Assembly: GCA_949283655.1 (NCBI GenBank)
Contig: CASDTH010000012.1
Span: 1-62,873 of the forward strand
Source of the DNA: an uncultured bacterium
Lineage (GTDB): Bacteria; Bacillota; Clostridia; Oscillospirales; Acutalibacteraceae
Reading direction: 5' to 3'
DNA: 62,873 bases
Shown: piece by piece, positions 36,910 to 45,443 of the stretch
Numbering within the stretch: position 1 is the first letter of the stretch
How the letters are laid out: each line of letters starts with the position of its first letter
Made by a program: the position numbers and the translations under genes
The notes under the pieces: model-generated
What the model was told of the DNA's origin: nothing
Database searches by the model: none
The model's input: the letters and a program-made list of their open reading frames with translations, nothing else

Positions 36910-37253
36910 TTTTCTGCCGCCTCGCTTTCCCGTTCTTTTTTGCCTTCTTCAGAGCCGATATGATGCTTTTGCATAAATCGTGCCTCATATTTTTTCAGCG
37001 CGAGCGCCAACGCTCCCTGCGCGTCTATTTGGAGGCTACTGCACAGCCGGAGGATGGAAAACAGGCAGTCCCCCAGCTCCTCCTCCAGCTCTGCCCGGCG
37101 CGCAAACGGCTGCGTTTCATATTGGGTGGCCAGCAGAAGCTCCTTCCCTGCTTCGCCGATTTCCGATACCAAATCAGTGAAGCATCCCTGTGGGGAAAGC
37201 GCCAGATGGTGCGCGTGCAGAAACTGCTCTACCTGCTGCTGTGCTTCTTTCAA
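36906..37253 (-). CDS. MazG-type nucleotide pyrophosphohydrolase
   Basis: 115 residues, single MazG domain. The Mg-binding pattern is LVSEIGEAGKE (E-x2-E) followed by LEEELGDCLFSILRLCSSL (E-E-x-x-D). Members hydrolyse NTPs or dNTPs to monophosphates and remove damaged nucleotides. The C-terminal tail KKERESEAAEK is charged. Translationally coupled to the acetyltransferase downstream. Confidence 0.88.
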   Translation of the reverse strand: MKEAQQQVEQFLHAHHLALSPQGCFTDLVSEIGEAGKELLLATQYETQPFARRAELEEELGDCLFSILRLCSSLQIDAQGALALALKKYEARFMQKHHIGSEEGKKERESEAAEK

Positions 37254-37271
37254 GGGGGATCCTCCTTTTTG

Positions 37272-37306
37272 CTGAGTTTATAGATTGTTTACTGAGTTTA
37301 TAGATT
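37272..37306. repeat. Direct repeat of 15 bases with 20-base period
   Basis: CTGAGTTTATAGATT occurs at 37272-37286 and 37292-37306, two helical turns apart, just before the lipase promoter. A regulator binding as a tandem dimer could use it; this is inference. Confidence 0.55.
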
Positions 37307-37323
37307 CTTTATTCAATGAATAC

Positions 37324-37352
37324 TTGGAAAGCACCATATGCTATGCTATAAT
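37324..37352 (+). promoter_or_regulatory. Promoter of the lipase gene
   Basis: TTGGAA (37324-37329), 17-base spacer, TATAAT (37347-37352). Confidence 0.8.
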
Positions 37353-37420
37353 TTTACTATTATAGGGAAAGCTTTTGGTTTTCTAAATGTAAAATTCGGA
37401 AAGAAAGGGGATGAGAAACT

Positions 37421-38677
37421 ATGTTTCAGCAGATTGCAGCGGTTTTCCTCACGCTGGTGCAGATTTTGCTGGCGTTGCTTGGCTTCCCGGCTAAGGAGGT
37501 GGCGCAACCGCAGACGGATTACCCCTGCGTATTCGTCCACGGCCTTGGCGGATGGGGAGACTATGACACGGCGAACGATGTTGCCCCCTATTGGGGCATG
37601 ACGACCGGTAGCCTGCTTGCGTATCTGGAGTCAGAAGGCTATGATTGCTACGCGGCATCCGTAGGGCCGATCTCCAGCGCATGGGATCGCGCCTGTGATC
37701 TCTATGCCCAGCTGACCGGCACAACGGTGGATTATGGCGCGGCCCATGCCGCCGCCCACAACCATGACCGCTATGGCGAAACCTACAGCCGCCCGCTCTT
37801 TGAGGGTTGGGGCCCGGAGAAAAAGATCCATCTCTTTGGCCACAGCTTCGGTGGCGCGACGGTGCGGCTCTTCACACAGATCGCCTGCGAGGGTGCGGCG
37901 GAAGAGGTAGCAGCCTCCCCGGAGAATGTTTCCCCCTTCTTCCAGGGTGGAATGGATGATTGGATCTACAGCGTGACGACGCTTGCAGCCCCGCATAACG
38001 GCACCACCATGGATGGGACGATGAAGGATTACGAGCAGCTTGGCATTAAATATCTCCCGTTGACGATTCTGGCGGGGGCGATCGGCAACCTGCCTGTGAT
38101 TAACGGCATGTACGACTTCCAGCTGAGCCAGTTTGGCCTCACTGTCATCCCGGGCTCTTATGCGCTGAATGTGGCGACGCTCTCCGAAATGCTGAATTTT
38201 GCCTCCAGCAGGGATCACGCGGGATATGACCTTTCCCTGCGCGGCGCGTATGAGATCAATGAGCAGATTGAGACCCAGCCCGGCATCTATTATTTCTCCT
38301 ATGCCGCATGTGCGACCGAGGAGGATGGCAACGGCAACTGGGTACCGGTTGACTCGATGACGGCCATGTTTAAAGCGCCTTCCTTCCTGATTGGCCGGAA
38401 GTTTGAGGCCTATACCACGCCCTTTGGCCTGGAGATCAATGCGGATTGGCAGCCGAATGATGGCCTTGTGAACACGATCTCTGCGCTTCGCCCACTGGAT
38501 GAAGCAGGAGTGGAGTTTGACAGCGATGATATCAGGCCTGGTGTGTGGAATGTGATGCCCGTTGTAGAGGGGCGCGATCACATGTCCTTCATGGGCGGGC
38601 TGCTCAGCGGAGACGGCGAGTGGCTGAGAAGCTTTTACCTTACCCACATGAAAATTCTGGATTCCATTGCTGATTGA
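37421..38677 (+). CDS. Family I.5-type (Geobacillus/Staphylococcus-like) lipase
   Basis: 418 residues. N-terminal hydrophobic stretch (about 3-24) looks like a signal or anchor without a clear cleavage site. Then VFVHGLGGWG (oxyanion), ASVGPISSAWDRACDLYAQLTGTTVDYGAAHAAAHNHDRYG, which matches the zinc-binding loop of the thermostable I.5 lipases including the paired His residues, the nucleophile elbow GHSFGG near residue 144, and an Asp/His pair later (NDGLVN, GRDHMSFMG). It should hydrolyse acylglycerols outside the cell. GAAAGAAAGGGG precedes the ATG. Confidence 0.9.
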   Translation: MFQQIAAVFLTLVQILLALLGFPAKEVAQPQTDYPCVFVHGLGGWGDYDTANDVAPYWGMTTGSLLAYLESEGYDCYAASVGPISSAWDRACDLYAQLTGTTVDYGAAHAAAHNHDRYGETYSRPLFEGWGPEKKIHLFGHSFGGATVRLFTQIACEGAAEEVAASPENVSPFFQGGMDDWIYSVTTLAAPHNGTTMDGTMKDYEQLGIKYLPLTILAGAIGNLPVINGMYDFQLSQFGLTVIPGSYALNVATLSEMLNFASSRDHAGYDLSLRGAYEINEQIETQPGIYYFSYAACATEEDGNGNWVPVDSMTAMFKAPSFLIGRKFEAYTTPFGLEINADWQPNDGLVNTISALRPLDEAGVEFDSDDIRPGVWNVMPVVEGRDHMSFMGGLLSGDGEWLRSFYLTHMKILDSIAD

Positions 38678-38711
38678 GCGTGCGGCAGCGTGCACCATCA
38701 GCAGGTAAGCA

Positions 38712-38755
38712 AATCCGCCCACAGTGCTTTCTGTGGGCGGATTTTCGTTTTTATT
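38712..38755 (+). terminator. Terminator of the lipase gene
   Basis: AATCCGCCCACAG (38712-38724) pairs perfectly with CTGTGGGCGGATT (38731-38743), followed by TTCGTTTTTATT. Confidence 0.93.
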
Positions 38756-38819
38756 AGAATTTAAAAATTGTAGTGCAGAAGGTTCCCACATCTAACAGTT
38801 ACTTTCCAAAATCTAATAT

Positions 38820-39476
38820 CTACAGCTCAAATATTTTTTTGAGTTCCTTGGCGGCGCTACCTTCCGTCAGGGCAATGATTTCATCCCCCTCCAAAAGAGC
38901 GGTATTGCCGCGCGGGATTGTGATGAGGGAATCCCGCATCAGGTAGATCAAAACGCAGCCCTCCGGCAGTTGAAGCGACTGCACGGTCGCCCCGGATTTG
39001 GACCAGTGGCGCGGGAGCTTATATTCGTGGATGGAGGCGTCGCTGTTATTGATATCTGCCACCAGCCGGATCGCTGCTCCCTCCACCTCATGCTCGATCA
39101 TACCCGTGATAATCCGGGTGGGGGACATGGTGATATCCACGCCGAGCTTTTTCATGATTTCCATATTCTTGGGGTTGTTTACACGCGCTACCGTTTGCCG
39201 GACGTTGAATTGCCGCTTGGCAAGCTCGCAGGCAATCAGGTTATCCTCATCCCGGCCGGTGACGGCGATCATTGTATCACATTTCCCGGCGCCGCCGCGC
39301 GCGAGCGTCTCCACCGTTGTGCCGTCGCCACAGACAACCGGAATATCGAGGGAATTTGCGATACGCGTGCAAAACTCCCGCTCCTTTTCAATCACACTGA
39401 CGGTGTAGCCATCCTCTATCAGCGACTGTGACAGGAAATAGCCAAGTTTGCCGCCGCCGACGATTAAAATCCGCAT
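38820..39476 (-). CDS. TrkA/KtrA family potassium-channel regulatory subunit (second of pair)
   Basis: 218 residues: an RCK-N Rossmann domain starting MRILIVGGGKLGYFLSQSL with ligand Asp/Glu after VSVIEKE, then RCK-C (LPEGCVLIYLMRDSLITIPRGNTALLEGDEIIALT). It should bind nucleotide and gate a Trk/Ktr potassium transporter at the inner membrane. The start at 39476 follows family alignment; the AAGGA is about 13 bases upstream, a little far. It lies after the other TrkA gene with a 62-base gap. No TrkH/KtrB gene is in the window. Confidence 0.9.
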   Translation of the reverse strand: MRILIVGGGKLGYFLSQSLIEDGYTVSVIEKEREFCTRIANSLDIPVVCGDGTTVETLARGGAGKCDTMIAVTGRDEDNLIACELAKRQFNVRQTVARVNNPKNMEIMKKLGVDITMSPTRIITGMIEHEVEGAAIRLVADINNSDASIHEYKLPRHWSKSGATVQSLQLPEGCVLIYLMRDSLITIPRGNTALLEGDEIIALTEGSAAKELKKIFEL

Positions 39477-39538
39477 ACTTGCATCGAGATCCTTCCTGCC
39501 CAACGGGCCAATCTTGAAAAATCAGGTTTCGAATGAAA

Positions 39539-40162
39539 TTATTCGTTGATATGTGCGAAGATGAGGCTATCCCCCTCCGTCAGGATCAAGTTTTCCGCAT
39601 TACATAAAAGCAGCTTCCCGCCCTTGCGCCGTACGGCGAAGGGCATTTCGTTTTTTCGGTGGGGCAGCTGTGTGGGCCGGAGCCCCCAATCGTGGCGGTC
39701 CGTCTTGACCTCTTCGAAGGAGACGGAGCCTGTCCCCAAATGCAGCATCGAAAATTTTGTATCCTCCTGCGTGATCAAATCAAGCAGGTGATCGGCCTCA
39801 TAGCGGGTAGCGCAGATGGTGTGTAGGCCAAATTTGTGAAACACGGCCTCCCTGGAGGGATCCAGAATGCGCGTATAAATGGTTTCGATATGAAACTCCG
39901 TCATCAACAGCTGTGTGACCATGACGTTGACATTATCCTCCGCTGTGATGGCGCAGGCCACATCGGCGTTTTCACAGCCGGCGGAGATCAATACATCCTT
40001 ATCCACTGGCACGCCGGCAACCGCGAGGCCGTCAAAGTTGTCGCCCAGCAAATCAAGGCGACTTTGCTCCCGGTCCACAATGGCGACGTCATAACCGCGG
40101 CCGGACAAAGCCAACGCCAGCCGGCGCCCTGTTTTCCCGGCGCCGACGATCAGAACATTCAT
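39539..40162 (-). CDS. TrkA/KtrA family potassium-channel regulatory subunit (first of pair)
   Basis: 207 residues: RCK-N beginning MNVLIVGAGKTGRRLALALSGRGYDVAIVDRE, nucleotide-binding GAGKTG and acidic beta2 end, and a shorter RCK-C near FAVRRKGGKLLLCNAENLILTEGDSLIFA. AAAGGAAG precedes the ATG. Two separate RCK proteins in tandem can replace the fused four-domain TrkA of enterobacteria; a partner membrane subunit must be elsewhere. Confidence 0.9.
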   Translation of the reverse strand: MNVLIVGAGKTGRRLALALSGRGYDVAIVDREQSRLDLLGDNFDGLAVAGVPVDKDVLISAGCENADVACAITAEDNVNVMVTQLLMTEFHIETIYTRILDPSREAVFHKFGLHTICATRYEADHLLDLITQEDTKFSMLHLGTGSVSFEEVKTDRHDWGLRPTQLPHRKNEMPFAVRRKGGKLLLCNAENLILTEGDSLIFAHINE

Positions 40163-40192
40163 GCTAATGCTGCTTCCTTTCTCTTCTTTGCG

Positions 40193-40660
40193 TTATCGTA
40201 TTTTATGATGCACACATACAATGCCCGCCGGTGTGATATCGACGATGCCGTATTCCCCATTCGCCACAGCGCCGGGGTTCATCAGATACAGCCCGTCATC
40301 ATAATCTATCACGGCAGTGTGCGTGTGGCCATATAATGCAATGGAGGCGCCACAGGCGCGTGCGCGCTCCCTTAGCTGCCCGTCTCCGTATTTGACATTT
40401 TCTGCATAGCCGTGCGTACAGTAGAGCAGCTTGCCCGCCACACGCTCCAGTGATAAAGCGGGCAGTAAGGAGCCCCAATCGCAGTTACCGCGCACGCAGA
40501 TGACGCGTTTCTCCTTATACAGGCCTGCCGCCTGCTCCATATCACGCTCCCCATCTCCCAAATGGATAATAACCTGCGTCCTGGGCTGCTGCTCAATTGC
40601 CCGCCGCAGCGCGTAAGCATCCCCGTGGGAATCGGAAACGACAAGTATTCTTGTATCCAT
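40193..40660 (-). CDS. YfcE/MJ0936 family phosphodiesterase
   Basis: 155 residues. All metal-site motifs: LVVSDSHGD, IHLGDGERD, VRGNCDW, LYCTHGYAENVKYG, YGHTHTAV, NPGAVANGEYG. These small enzymes hydrolyse phosphodiesters in vitro; physiological substrates are unsettled. It is divergent from the three unknown genes at 40758 with less than 100 bases between. Confidence 0.93.
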   Translation of the reverse strand: MDTRILVVSDSHGDAYALRRAIEQQPRTQVIIHLGDGERDMEQAAGLYKEKRVICVRGNCDWGSLLPALSLERVAGKLLYCTHGYAENVKYGDGQLRERARACGASIALYGHTHTAVIDYDDGLYLMNPGAVANGEYGIVDITPAGIVCVHHKIR

Positions 40661-40757
40661 ACGCCCTCGCCTCTTTCGCAGAAGAAATCAGCCGGGATTG
40701 TTATACTTTCCCCTCTCGCGAGCATATTTATTATATACATTACAGGTGGTGAATGCA

Positions 40758-41024
40758 ATGATTGACGGAAGAAATCTTACGCCAGACCAGGTGAAGGCCG
40801 CGCTTTCCCACTTGAGCAGGGCTTCTGGAAAGGCGGCCTCTGATATTGAACAGGCGGTTAACAGCGGGGATTGGGAGGGCTTTGTGCAGAAAAACATGCG
40901 CCCAGACCAGGCAAAAGCCCTAAAAATGCTGATGGAAAACCGTGAGGCGGCGGATAAGCTCCTTGCGACGCCGCAGGCCCAGACTCTTTTAAAAAAGCTG
41001 CTGGGCCAATATAGCACGGATTGA
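40758..41024 (+). CDS. Uncharacterised small helical protein
   Basis: 88 residues, all-helical prediction, no signal or membrane segment. Start ATG 40758, after AGGTGGTG. Visible motifs are TPDQVKAALSHLSRASGKAASDIEQAV and NMRPDQAKALKMLMENREAADKLLATPQAQTLLKKL; the repeated R/TPDQ-x-K-A pattern suggests an internal duplication. First of three tandem unknown genes that look like one operon. I do not recognise a function. Confidence 0.7.
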   Translation: MIDGRNLTPDQVKAALSHLSRASGKAASDIEQAVNSGDWEGFVQKNMRPDQAKALKMLMENREAADKLLATPQAQTLLKKLLGQYSTD

Positions 41025-41083
41025 ACCGCGCTTGAACGCACGGCAGGCGACAGGCCGGATTTGAAACACAGGGGGTAGGCAAG

Positions 41084-41464
41084 ATGGATGATATGAAGGG
41101 CTTGAGCGACCTGATCAATAACCTGAGCCCGGAGGATATTCGTTCCCTACAGGGGATGGCGCAATCGCTCTTTGGCGGGCAGGGGCAGCAGAGCGGGCAG
41201 GCAGAGCAACAGCCAGCACAACAGCCCCAGGCCGGAGGAGGCGAGCTGCCCGGCATGCTTTCCGGCCTGGACCCGGGCATGATGAAAAAGCTGTCAGCCA
41301 TTATGGGTGCGATGAACGGGCGGGGGAATGATTCTCGGAGCGCTTTTATTGCGGCGCTCAAGCCGCTGCTGAGCCCGGAGCGCCGCCATAAGGCGGACGA
41401 GGCGCTACGCATGATCCGGTTGCTGGAGCTGCTGCCGGCCTTAAAAGACCAGGGGGTGCTGTGA
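41084..41464 (+). CDS. Uncharacterised helical protein with Gln-rich linker
   Basis: 126 residues. N-terminal helix (GLSDLINNLSPEDIRSLQGMAQSLF), then a Gly/Gln/Ala linker (about 35-60), then a helical C-terminus with AFIAALKPLLSPERRHKADEALRMIRLLELLPALKDQGVL. The terminal R-R-x-K-x-D-x-A-x-R-x-I-R-L pattern recurs, from memory, in other clostridial unknown proteins. Cytoplasmic. It overlaps the next gene by one or two bases at its stop. Confidence 0.7.
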   Translation: MDDMKGLSDLINNLSPEDIRSLQGMAQSLFGGQGQQSGQAEQQPAQQPQAGGGELPGMLSGLDPGMMKKLSAIMGAMNGRGNDSRSAFIAALKPLLSPERRHKADEALRMIRLLELLPALKDQGVL

Positions 41465-41941
41465 TTGGGCAGGGATTATACATACAGCGAGCTGATGGCC
41501 ATGCAGGAGGAGGCGACGCAGCGCGTGCGGGAAATGCAGCGCCGCGCCCAGCTTACAGCCCAGCGCGCACAGGAGGAGCTGGAGGAAAAGAATACAGGGA
41601 AACAAACGGATCACAGCGGCAGGCCCCAGTCTGCCCAGGAATCGCCTCGCAGGCAGGAGAAGGAGCGGCCCGCCCCCACCGCGCGGCCGCGCCCACACAA
41701 CCATATTTCCATGCCGGTTGACTATATTCATGAAAAGCAGGATACGCCGCAGGGAGCCTGCACAGAGCCGATTCCGCCTGTTACGGCGCTGGAAAAGGCC
41801 GCCGGACAGGAAGCCTGTGGGCCAAAGCCTGCGCAGCCCACTGGCTCTGATCAATCGTTGTTGCTGGCATTGATGCTCCTTTTGGGAGGGGAAAGCACCG
41901 ATGAGCTTTTGCTGCTTGCGCTGCTCTATATTATGATGTGA
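41465..41941 (+). CDS. Uncharacterised protein with coiled-coil head and LLLALLYIMM tail
   Basis: 158 residues from TTG 41465, which overlaps the previous stop codon. Residues 7-45 form a likely coiled coil (SELMAMQEEATQRVREMQRRAQL), the middle is Pro/Gln/Lys-rich and disordered, and the end is QSLLLALMLLLGGESTDELLLLALLYIMM, two short hydrophobic helices around an acidic turn. Similar endings occur in many clostridial proteins of unknown role. The tail may bind membrane or a partner protein. Confidence 0.68.
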   Translation: MGRDYTYSELMAMQEEATQRVREMQRRAQLTAQRAQEELEEKNTGKQTDHSGRPQSAQESPRRQEKERPAPTARPRPHNHISMPVDYIHEKQDTPQGACTEPIPPVTALEKAAGQEACGPKPAQPTGSDQSLLLALMLLLGGESTDELLLLALLYIMM

Positions 41942-42328
41942 GGCGATCAGATGTCAGACAGTAGTTAGACATGGACGCCAAAAATTTTTGCCTCAGAGGG
42001 GATCGCAGAAAGCGTCTCGGTAGATGAATTTTTCGGCCTTCCGCTCTGAGGCGTAATGCTTCTGATTTTCATGCCGAACGTCTGACCCCAAAAATCTGCC
42101 GCCTGACTTTCTCTTCGAACCCTATTTTCCTTTTTGCCGGTTTGTGCTAAACTAAAAAAGAAGCGCTGCCCGCCCTTTTTGCGCTGGTGCGGCGGAGCCG
42201 ACAAAACAATCAAATGGGGAGGCCGGTTGAGCGAATCCCCAGCGTTTCTCTCCGGGCAAGGCGTTTGCCCGTGCAAGGGCACGCTGCCGGGCGCGCTGCC
42301 GGTGAAACCGGAAAAGAGGATGGATACG
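41942..42328. other. Intergenic; long inverted repeat, no gene seen
   Basis: GCCTCAGAG (41990-41998) and CTCTGAGGC (42044-42052) are perfect 9-base inverted repeats around 45 bases. From 42190 to 42315 the sequence is GC-rich with several possible hairpins including CCGGTGAAACCGG; I could not match it to a riboswitch class. Confidence 0.4.
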
Positions 42329-42583
42329 ATGCTCTATCGCTATCGCACACGTGGGACATGCTCCCGGGAGATTGATGTGGAGCTGGAGGATGGAATTATC
42401 CGCAGCGTCAAGTTTTATGGAGGCTGTGCCGGGAACCTGGCGGGGATCTCCAAAATCGTGGTGGGAATGCCTGCGCAGAAGGTGATTGATACATTTTCTG
42501 GCATCCGGTGTGGAATGAAACAAACCTCCTGCCCGGATCAGCTTGCGCACGCCGTACAGGAAGCGCTCCGGCAGCAGGCGTAG
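42329..42583 (+). CDS. TSCPD domain protein (TIGR03905 type)
   Basis: 84 residues. The C-terminal QTSCPDQLAHAVQEAL gives the TSCPD domain its name; the N-terminal YRTRGTCSREIDVELEDGIIRSVKFYGGCAGNL has the two Cys residues typical of TIGR03905. The domain also ends class II ribonucleotide reductases, where it binds iron or zinc; the free form has no proven function. ATG 42329 is set by GAGGA eight bases upstream. Confidence 0.85.
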   Translation: MLYRYRTRGTCSREIDVELEDGIIRSVKFYGGCAGNLAGISKIVVGMPAQKVIDTFSGIRCGMKQTSCPDQLAHAVQEALRQQA

Positions 42584-42620
42584 CCAGCCGCCATATGTCT
42601 GAAGAAAAGGGGATGGAGAG

Positions 42621-43481
42621 ATGTATCATAAAATAGAAAATGCCTTTGTGCAGGTAGAAGTGGATGAGCTCGGCGCGCAGCTGCATAGCCTGTGTCGCCG
42701 GGAAGACGGCTATGAATACCTTTGGCAGGGGGATCCCGCTATCTGGCCTGGGCAGGCGCCGGTCTTGTTCCCGATCGTCGGAACCCTTTGGGAGAACCGC
42801 CTTCTGGTGGATGGAAAGGCTTACTCTATGCTGCGGCATGGCTTTGCGCGCCGCAAGCATTTTTATTGCGTCGAGCAGTCGCCGGACAGCCTTGTATTTT
42901 CACTGACGGATGATGAGGAGACCCATGCGCAATATCCGTATCCCTTTGAGCTGCGCATCGCCTACGTGCTCAAGGAGCGGACGCTGCACATCACGCACAC
43001 GGTGCTCAACCGGGGCACGGAGCCCATGCATTTTTCGATTGGCGCACATCCTGGCTTTTGCTGCGAGCTGGGCGACCGCATCCGGCTAGAATGCAGAGAG
43101 GAAGGGCTGCGCACACTGCGCATCGATTCGGACGGCTTGCTGCTGGGAGAGAGCTTCCCGGCCCCAGGCGACGGGCGCGAGATTATATTGACGAAGGAGC
43201 TCTTCGAGAAAGATGCGTTGATTTTTTCCGGCCTGCGCTCCCGCAGCGCGACGCTGGAGAGCCGCCGCTTCGGGCGTGTGGTGACGGTGACGCTGGGCGG
43301 CGCGCCGTATCTGGGCATTTGGGCAAAGCCTGGCGCACCGTTTGTGTGCATTGAGCCGTGGTATGGCGTTGCCGATTCCCGAGAGCCTGTGCCGGATTTT
43401 TCCTGCAAGAGGGGCATTCAAAGGCTGGAGGGGAATGGACGCTTTGATTTTGCCATCCAGATAGAGATGCATGCATTTTAA
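42621..43481 (+). CDS. Aldose 1-epimerase family protein
   Basis: 286 residues, galactose mutarotase-like fold. Catalytic pattern: RHGFARRKHF (His), SIGAHPGFCCE (His), and the C-terminal CIEPWYGVADS (Glu). This LacX-like branch mutarotates aldoses such as glucose or galactose. GGGATGGAGAG lies upstream. Alone between the TSCPD gene and RluA. Confidence 0.9.
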   Translation: MYHKIENAFVQVEVDELGAQLHSLCRREDGYEYLWQGDPAIWPGQAPVLFPIVGTLWENRLLVDGKAYSMLRHGFARRKHFYCVEQSPDSLVFSLTDDEETHAQYPYPFELRIAYVLKERTLHITHTVLNRGTEPMHFSIGAHPGFCCELGDRIRLECREEGLRTLRIDSDGLLLGESFPAPGDGREIILTKELFEKDALIFSGLRSRSATLESRRFGRVVTVTLGGAPYLGIWAKPGAPFVCIEPWYGVADSREPVPDFSCKRGIQRLEGNGRFDFAIQIEMHAF

Positions 43482-43510
43482 AAGAGAAGGAACTGAAAGG
43501 GGGAGCTGCT

Positions 43511-44401
43511 GTGCCGCGCATCCTGCGTTTTATGATTGATGAGCGCTATGAAGGCCGCAAGGTGGTGCATTATCTGCGCGGGGAAGCGGGGCTGTCCGCC
43601 CGGCTGGTGCAGTCGCTCAAGCGGCAGCCGGAGGGCATCTGCCTCAATGGCACGCATATCCGCACAATTGACCCCTTACACGCGGGGGATGAGCTGACTG
43701 TGTGCCTGCCGGATGATGGGGATTCTGTGCAGCCGCTCGATTTCCCGCTTCAGATTTTATATGAGGATGAGGATCTTCTGCTGGTTAACAAGCCGGCGGG
43801 GCTCGCTATGCACCCGACCCATAACCACCAAGGGGATACGCTTGCGAACGCAGTGGCGGCCTATTTTCAGGCGCGGGGCAGGCACGTGGTGCTGCGCTGC
43901 GCCGGCCGGCTGGATCGGGACACTTCCGGCGTTGTAGTGTGCGCGCTCAACCGTTACGCGGCCGCCCGCCTCTCCGGCCAGGTGGAGAAGGAATATCTGG
44001 CTGTTGTATCTGGCCGGTATAAGGGCAGCGGGACGATTGCCCGCCCCATCATCCGGCCGGACCCCATGCATACCAGCCGCGCGGTGGGAGAGGGCGGTCT
44101 CCCGGCAGTGACGCACTGGCACGCACAGATGCAGGGCGAGGGCATGACGCTGATGCGCATCCGCCTGGAAACCGGGCGGACGCATCAGATCCGCGTCCAT
44201 TTTGCATCGCTCGGTACGCCGCTTGTGGGGGACAGCATGTATGGGCAGGCGGACGGCCGGATTGCCCGGCAGGCGTTGCACTGTGCCAGCGCCCGCTTTG
44301 CACACCCCGTAAGCGGGGAAGAGCTGTATATGGAGGCCCCGCTGCCGCCGGATATCGCGGCGCTGTGTGCGCAGATGCGCCCGCTCCCGGCTCAGGAGTA
44401 G
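43511..44401 (+). CDS. RluA family pseudouridine synthase
   Basis: 296 residues. Catalytic motif CAGRLDRDTSGVVVCALN (Asp nucleophile) and LETGRTHQIRVHFASLGTPLVGDSMYG. An N-terminal S4-like RNA-binding segment starts FMIDERYEGRKVVHYLRGEAGLS. It converts uridine to pseudouridine in rRNA or tRNA. The start is GTG 43511 behind AAAGGGGGAG. The 3' end overlaps the convergent SDR gene by ten bases. Confidence 0.94.
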   Translation: MPRILRFMIDERYEGRKVVHYLRGEAGLSARLVQSLKRQPEGICLNGTHIRTIDPLHAGDELTVCLPDDGDSVQPLDFPLQILYEDEDLLLVNKPAGLAMHPTHNHQGDTLANAVAAYFQARGRHVVLRCAGRLDRDTSGVVVCALNRYAAARLSGQVEKEYLAVVSGRYKGSGTIARPIIRPDPMHTSRAVGEGGLPAVTHWHAQMQGEGMTLMRIRLETGRTHQIRVHFASLGTPLVGDSMYGQADGRIARQALHCASARFAHPVSGEELYMEAPLPPDIAALCAQMRPLPAQE

Positions 44402-45303
44402 CCGAAGGAGCCTCCGTCGATGTGGAGCACCTGCCCTGTCATAAAGGCGGAATCCTCGCAGGCGAGATAGACATAGCCCTGCGCCATTTCAAAAGGCTGG
44501 CCGGCGCGGCCCATCGGCGTTTCCGAGGTGTAGGAGCCGAAGGTTTCCAGCGCCTGCGCCGGGAAAGAGGCGGGCTGCAGCGGTGACCAAACCGGGCCGG
44601 GCGCTACAGCATTGACCCGGATATTTCGGCTGACGAGAGACTTGGCAAGCGAGCGCGTCAGAGAGACGATCGCTCCCTTGGTAGCGCTGTAGTCAATCAA
44701 CCGGTCATCACCCTGATAGGCGGTGATAGAGGTGGTGTTGATGATGGCGCCGCCCGCCGGAATGAATGGGAGCGCCTCCTGAATGACATAGAAAAAGCCA
44801 TAGACGTTGGTTTCAAAGGTATCAGCTAGCTGATCTTGTGTGATATCCAGAATGCTTTCCCGGACGAACTGGACGCCGTGGTTATTGACAAGCACGTCGA
44901 TTCGGCCGAACAGCTCCACTGTGGTCTTGACGATCCGCTTCGCGTTGTGCCGCTCCCGCAGGTCGGCGGGCAGGAGGATGCACTGTGCACCGAGCTCTTC
45001 CACGTGTTTTTTTGTTTCGCGGGCATCCCGTTCCTCGTTGAGGTAAGAAATTGCAACATTTGCGCCCTCTTTCGCGAAGGCATAGGCCACTGCGCGGCCA
45101 ATGCCGCTGTCGCCGCCTGTAATGAGAGCAACCTTCCCTGCAAGTTTTCCGCTCCCCTTCGCAGTGGGATTTTCTGCAATTGGGAGCGGGTCCATCAAAT
45201 ATTCCAAGCCAGGCTGGTCCGGCTGATGCTGAGGTGGGAAGGTGAGGCTTACCTGCCGGCATTTTTCTGCGATTCCCCGATAAGGGTAAGTTGGGTAAGA
45301 CAT
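44392..45303 (-). CDS. SDR family oxidoreductase, general-stress type
   Basis: 303 residues. The 45-residue N-terminal extension, the cofactor loop LITGGDSGIGRAVAYAFAKEGA (TGxxxGIG), NNHGVQ and the YSATKGAI catalytic Tyr/Lys, then VNAVAPGPVWSPL and the terminal IDGGSFGYS match the YhdF/YdaD/YhxD glucose-dehydrogenase-like stress proteins. NAD(P)-dependent, substrate uncertain. Stop codon lies inside the end of the pseudouridine synthase gene. Confidence 0.92.
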   Translation of the reverse strand: MSYPTYPYRGIAEKCRQVSLTFPPQHQPDQPGLEYLMDPLPIAENPTAKGSGKLAGKVALITGGDSGIGRAVAYAFAKEGANVAISYLNEERDARETKKHVEELGAQCILLPADLRERHNAKRIVKTTVELFGRIDVLVNNHGVQFVRESILDITQDQLADTFETNVYGFFYVIQEALPFIPAGGAIINTTSITAYQGDDRLIDYSATKGAIVSLTRSLAKSLVSRNIRVNAVAPGPVWSPLQPASFPAQALETFGSYTSETPMGRAGQPFEMAQGYVYLACEDSAFMTGQVLHIDGGSFGYS

Positions 45304-45393
45304 AAAAAAGCCCTCTCTTTTTCAAAATGAGATCGTTTCATCTTATGCTATGTCGGGAACGGGCGCAACTACATTTTGGGGCAACAAAAATAG

Positions 45394-45424
45394 GAAGAAG
45401 CTGGGCAAAACGCCCAGCTTCTTC
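45394..45424 (-). terminator. Terminator of the GPH transporter gene
   Basis: GAAGAAGCTGGGC (45394-45406) pairs perfectly with GCCCAGCTTCTTC (45412-45424) around a five-base loop; the minus strand continues CTATTTTTGTTG. Confidence 0.88.
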
Positions 45425-45443
45425 TATAACAGGCTTATGAAAA

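Noticed and set aside
42150..42328. Riboswitch before the TSCPD gene
   Set aside because: Several hairpins are possible, but no conserved core of a known class and no clear expression platform were found.
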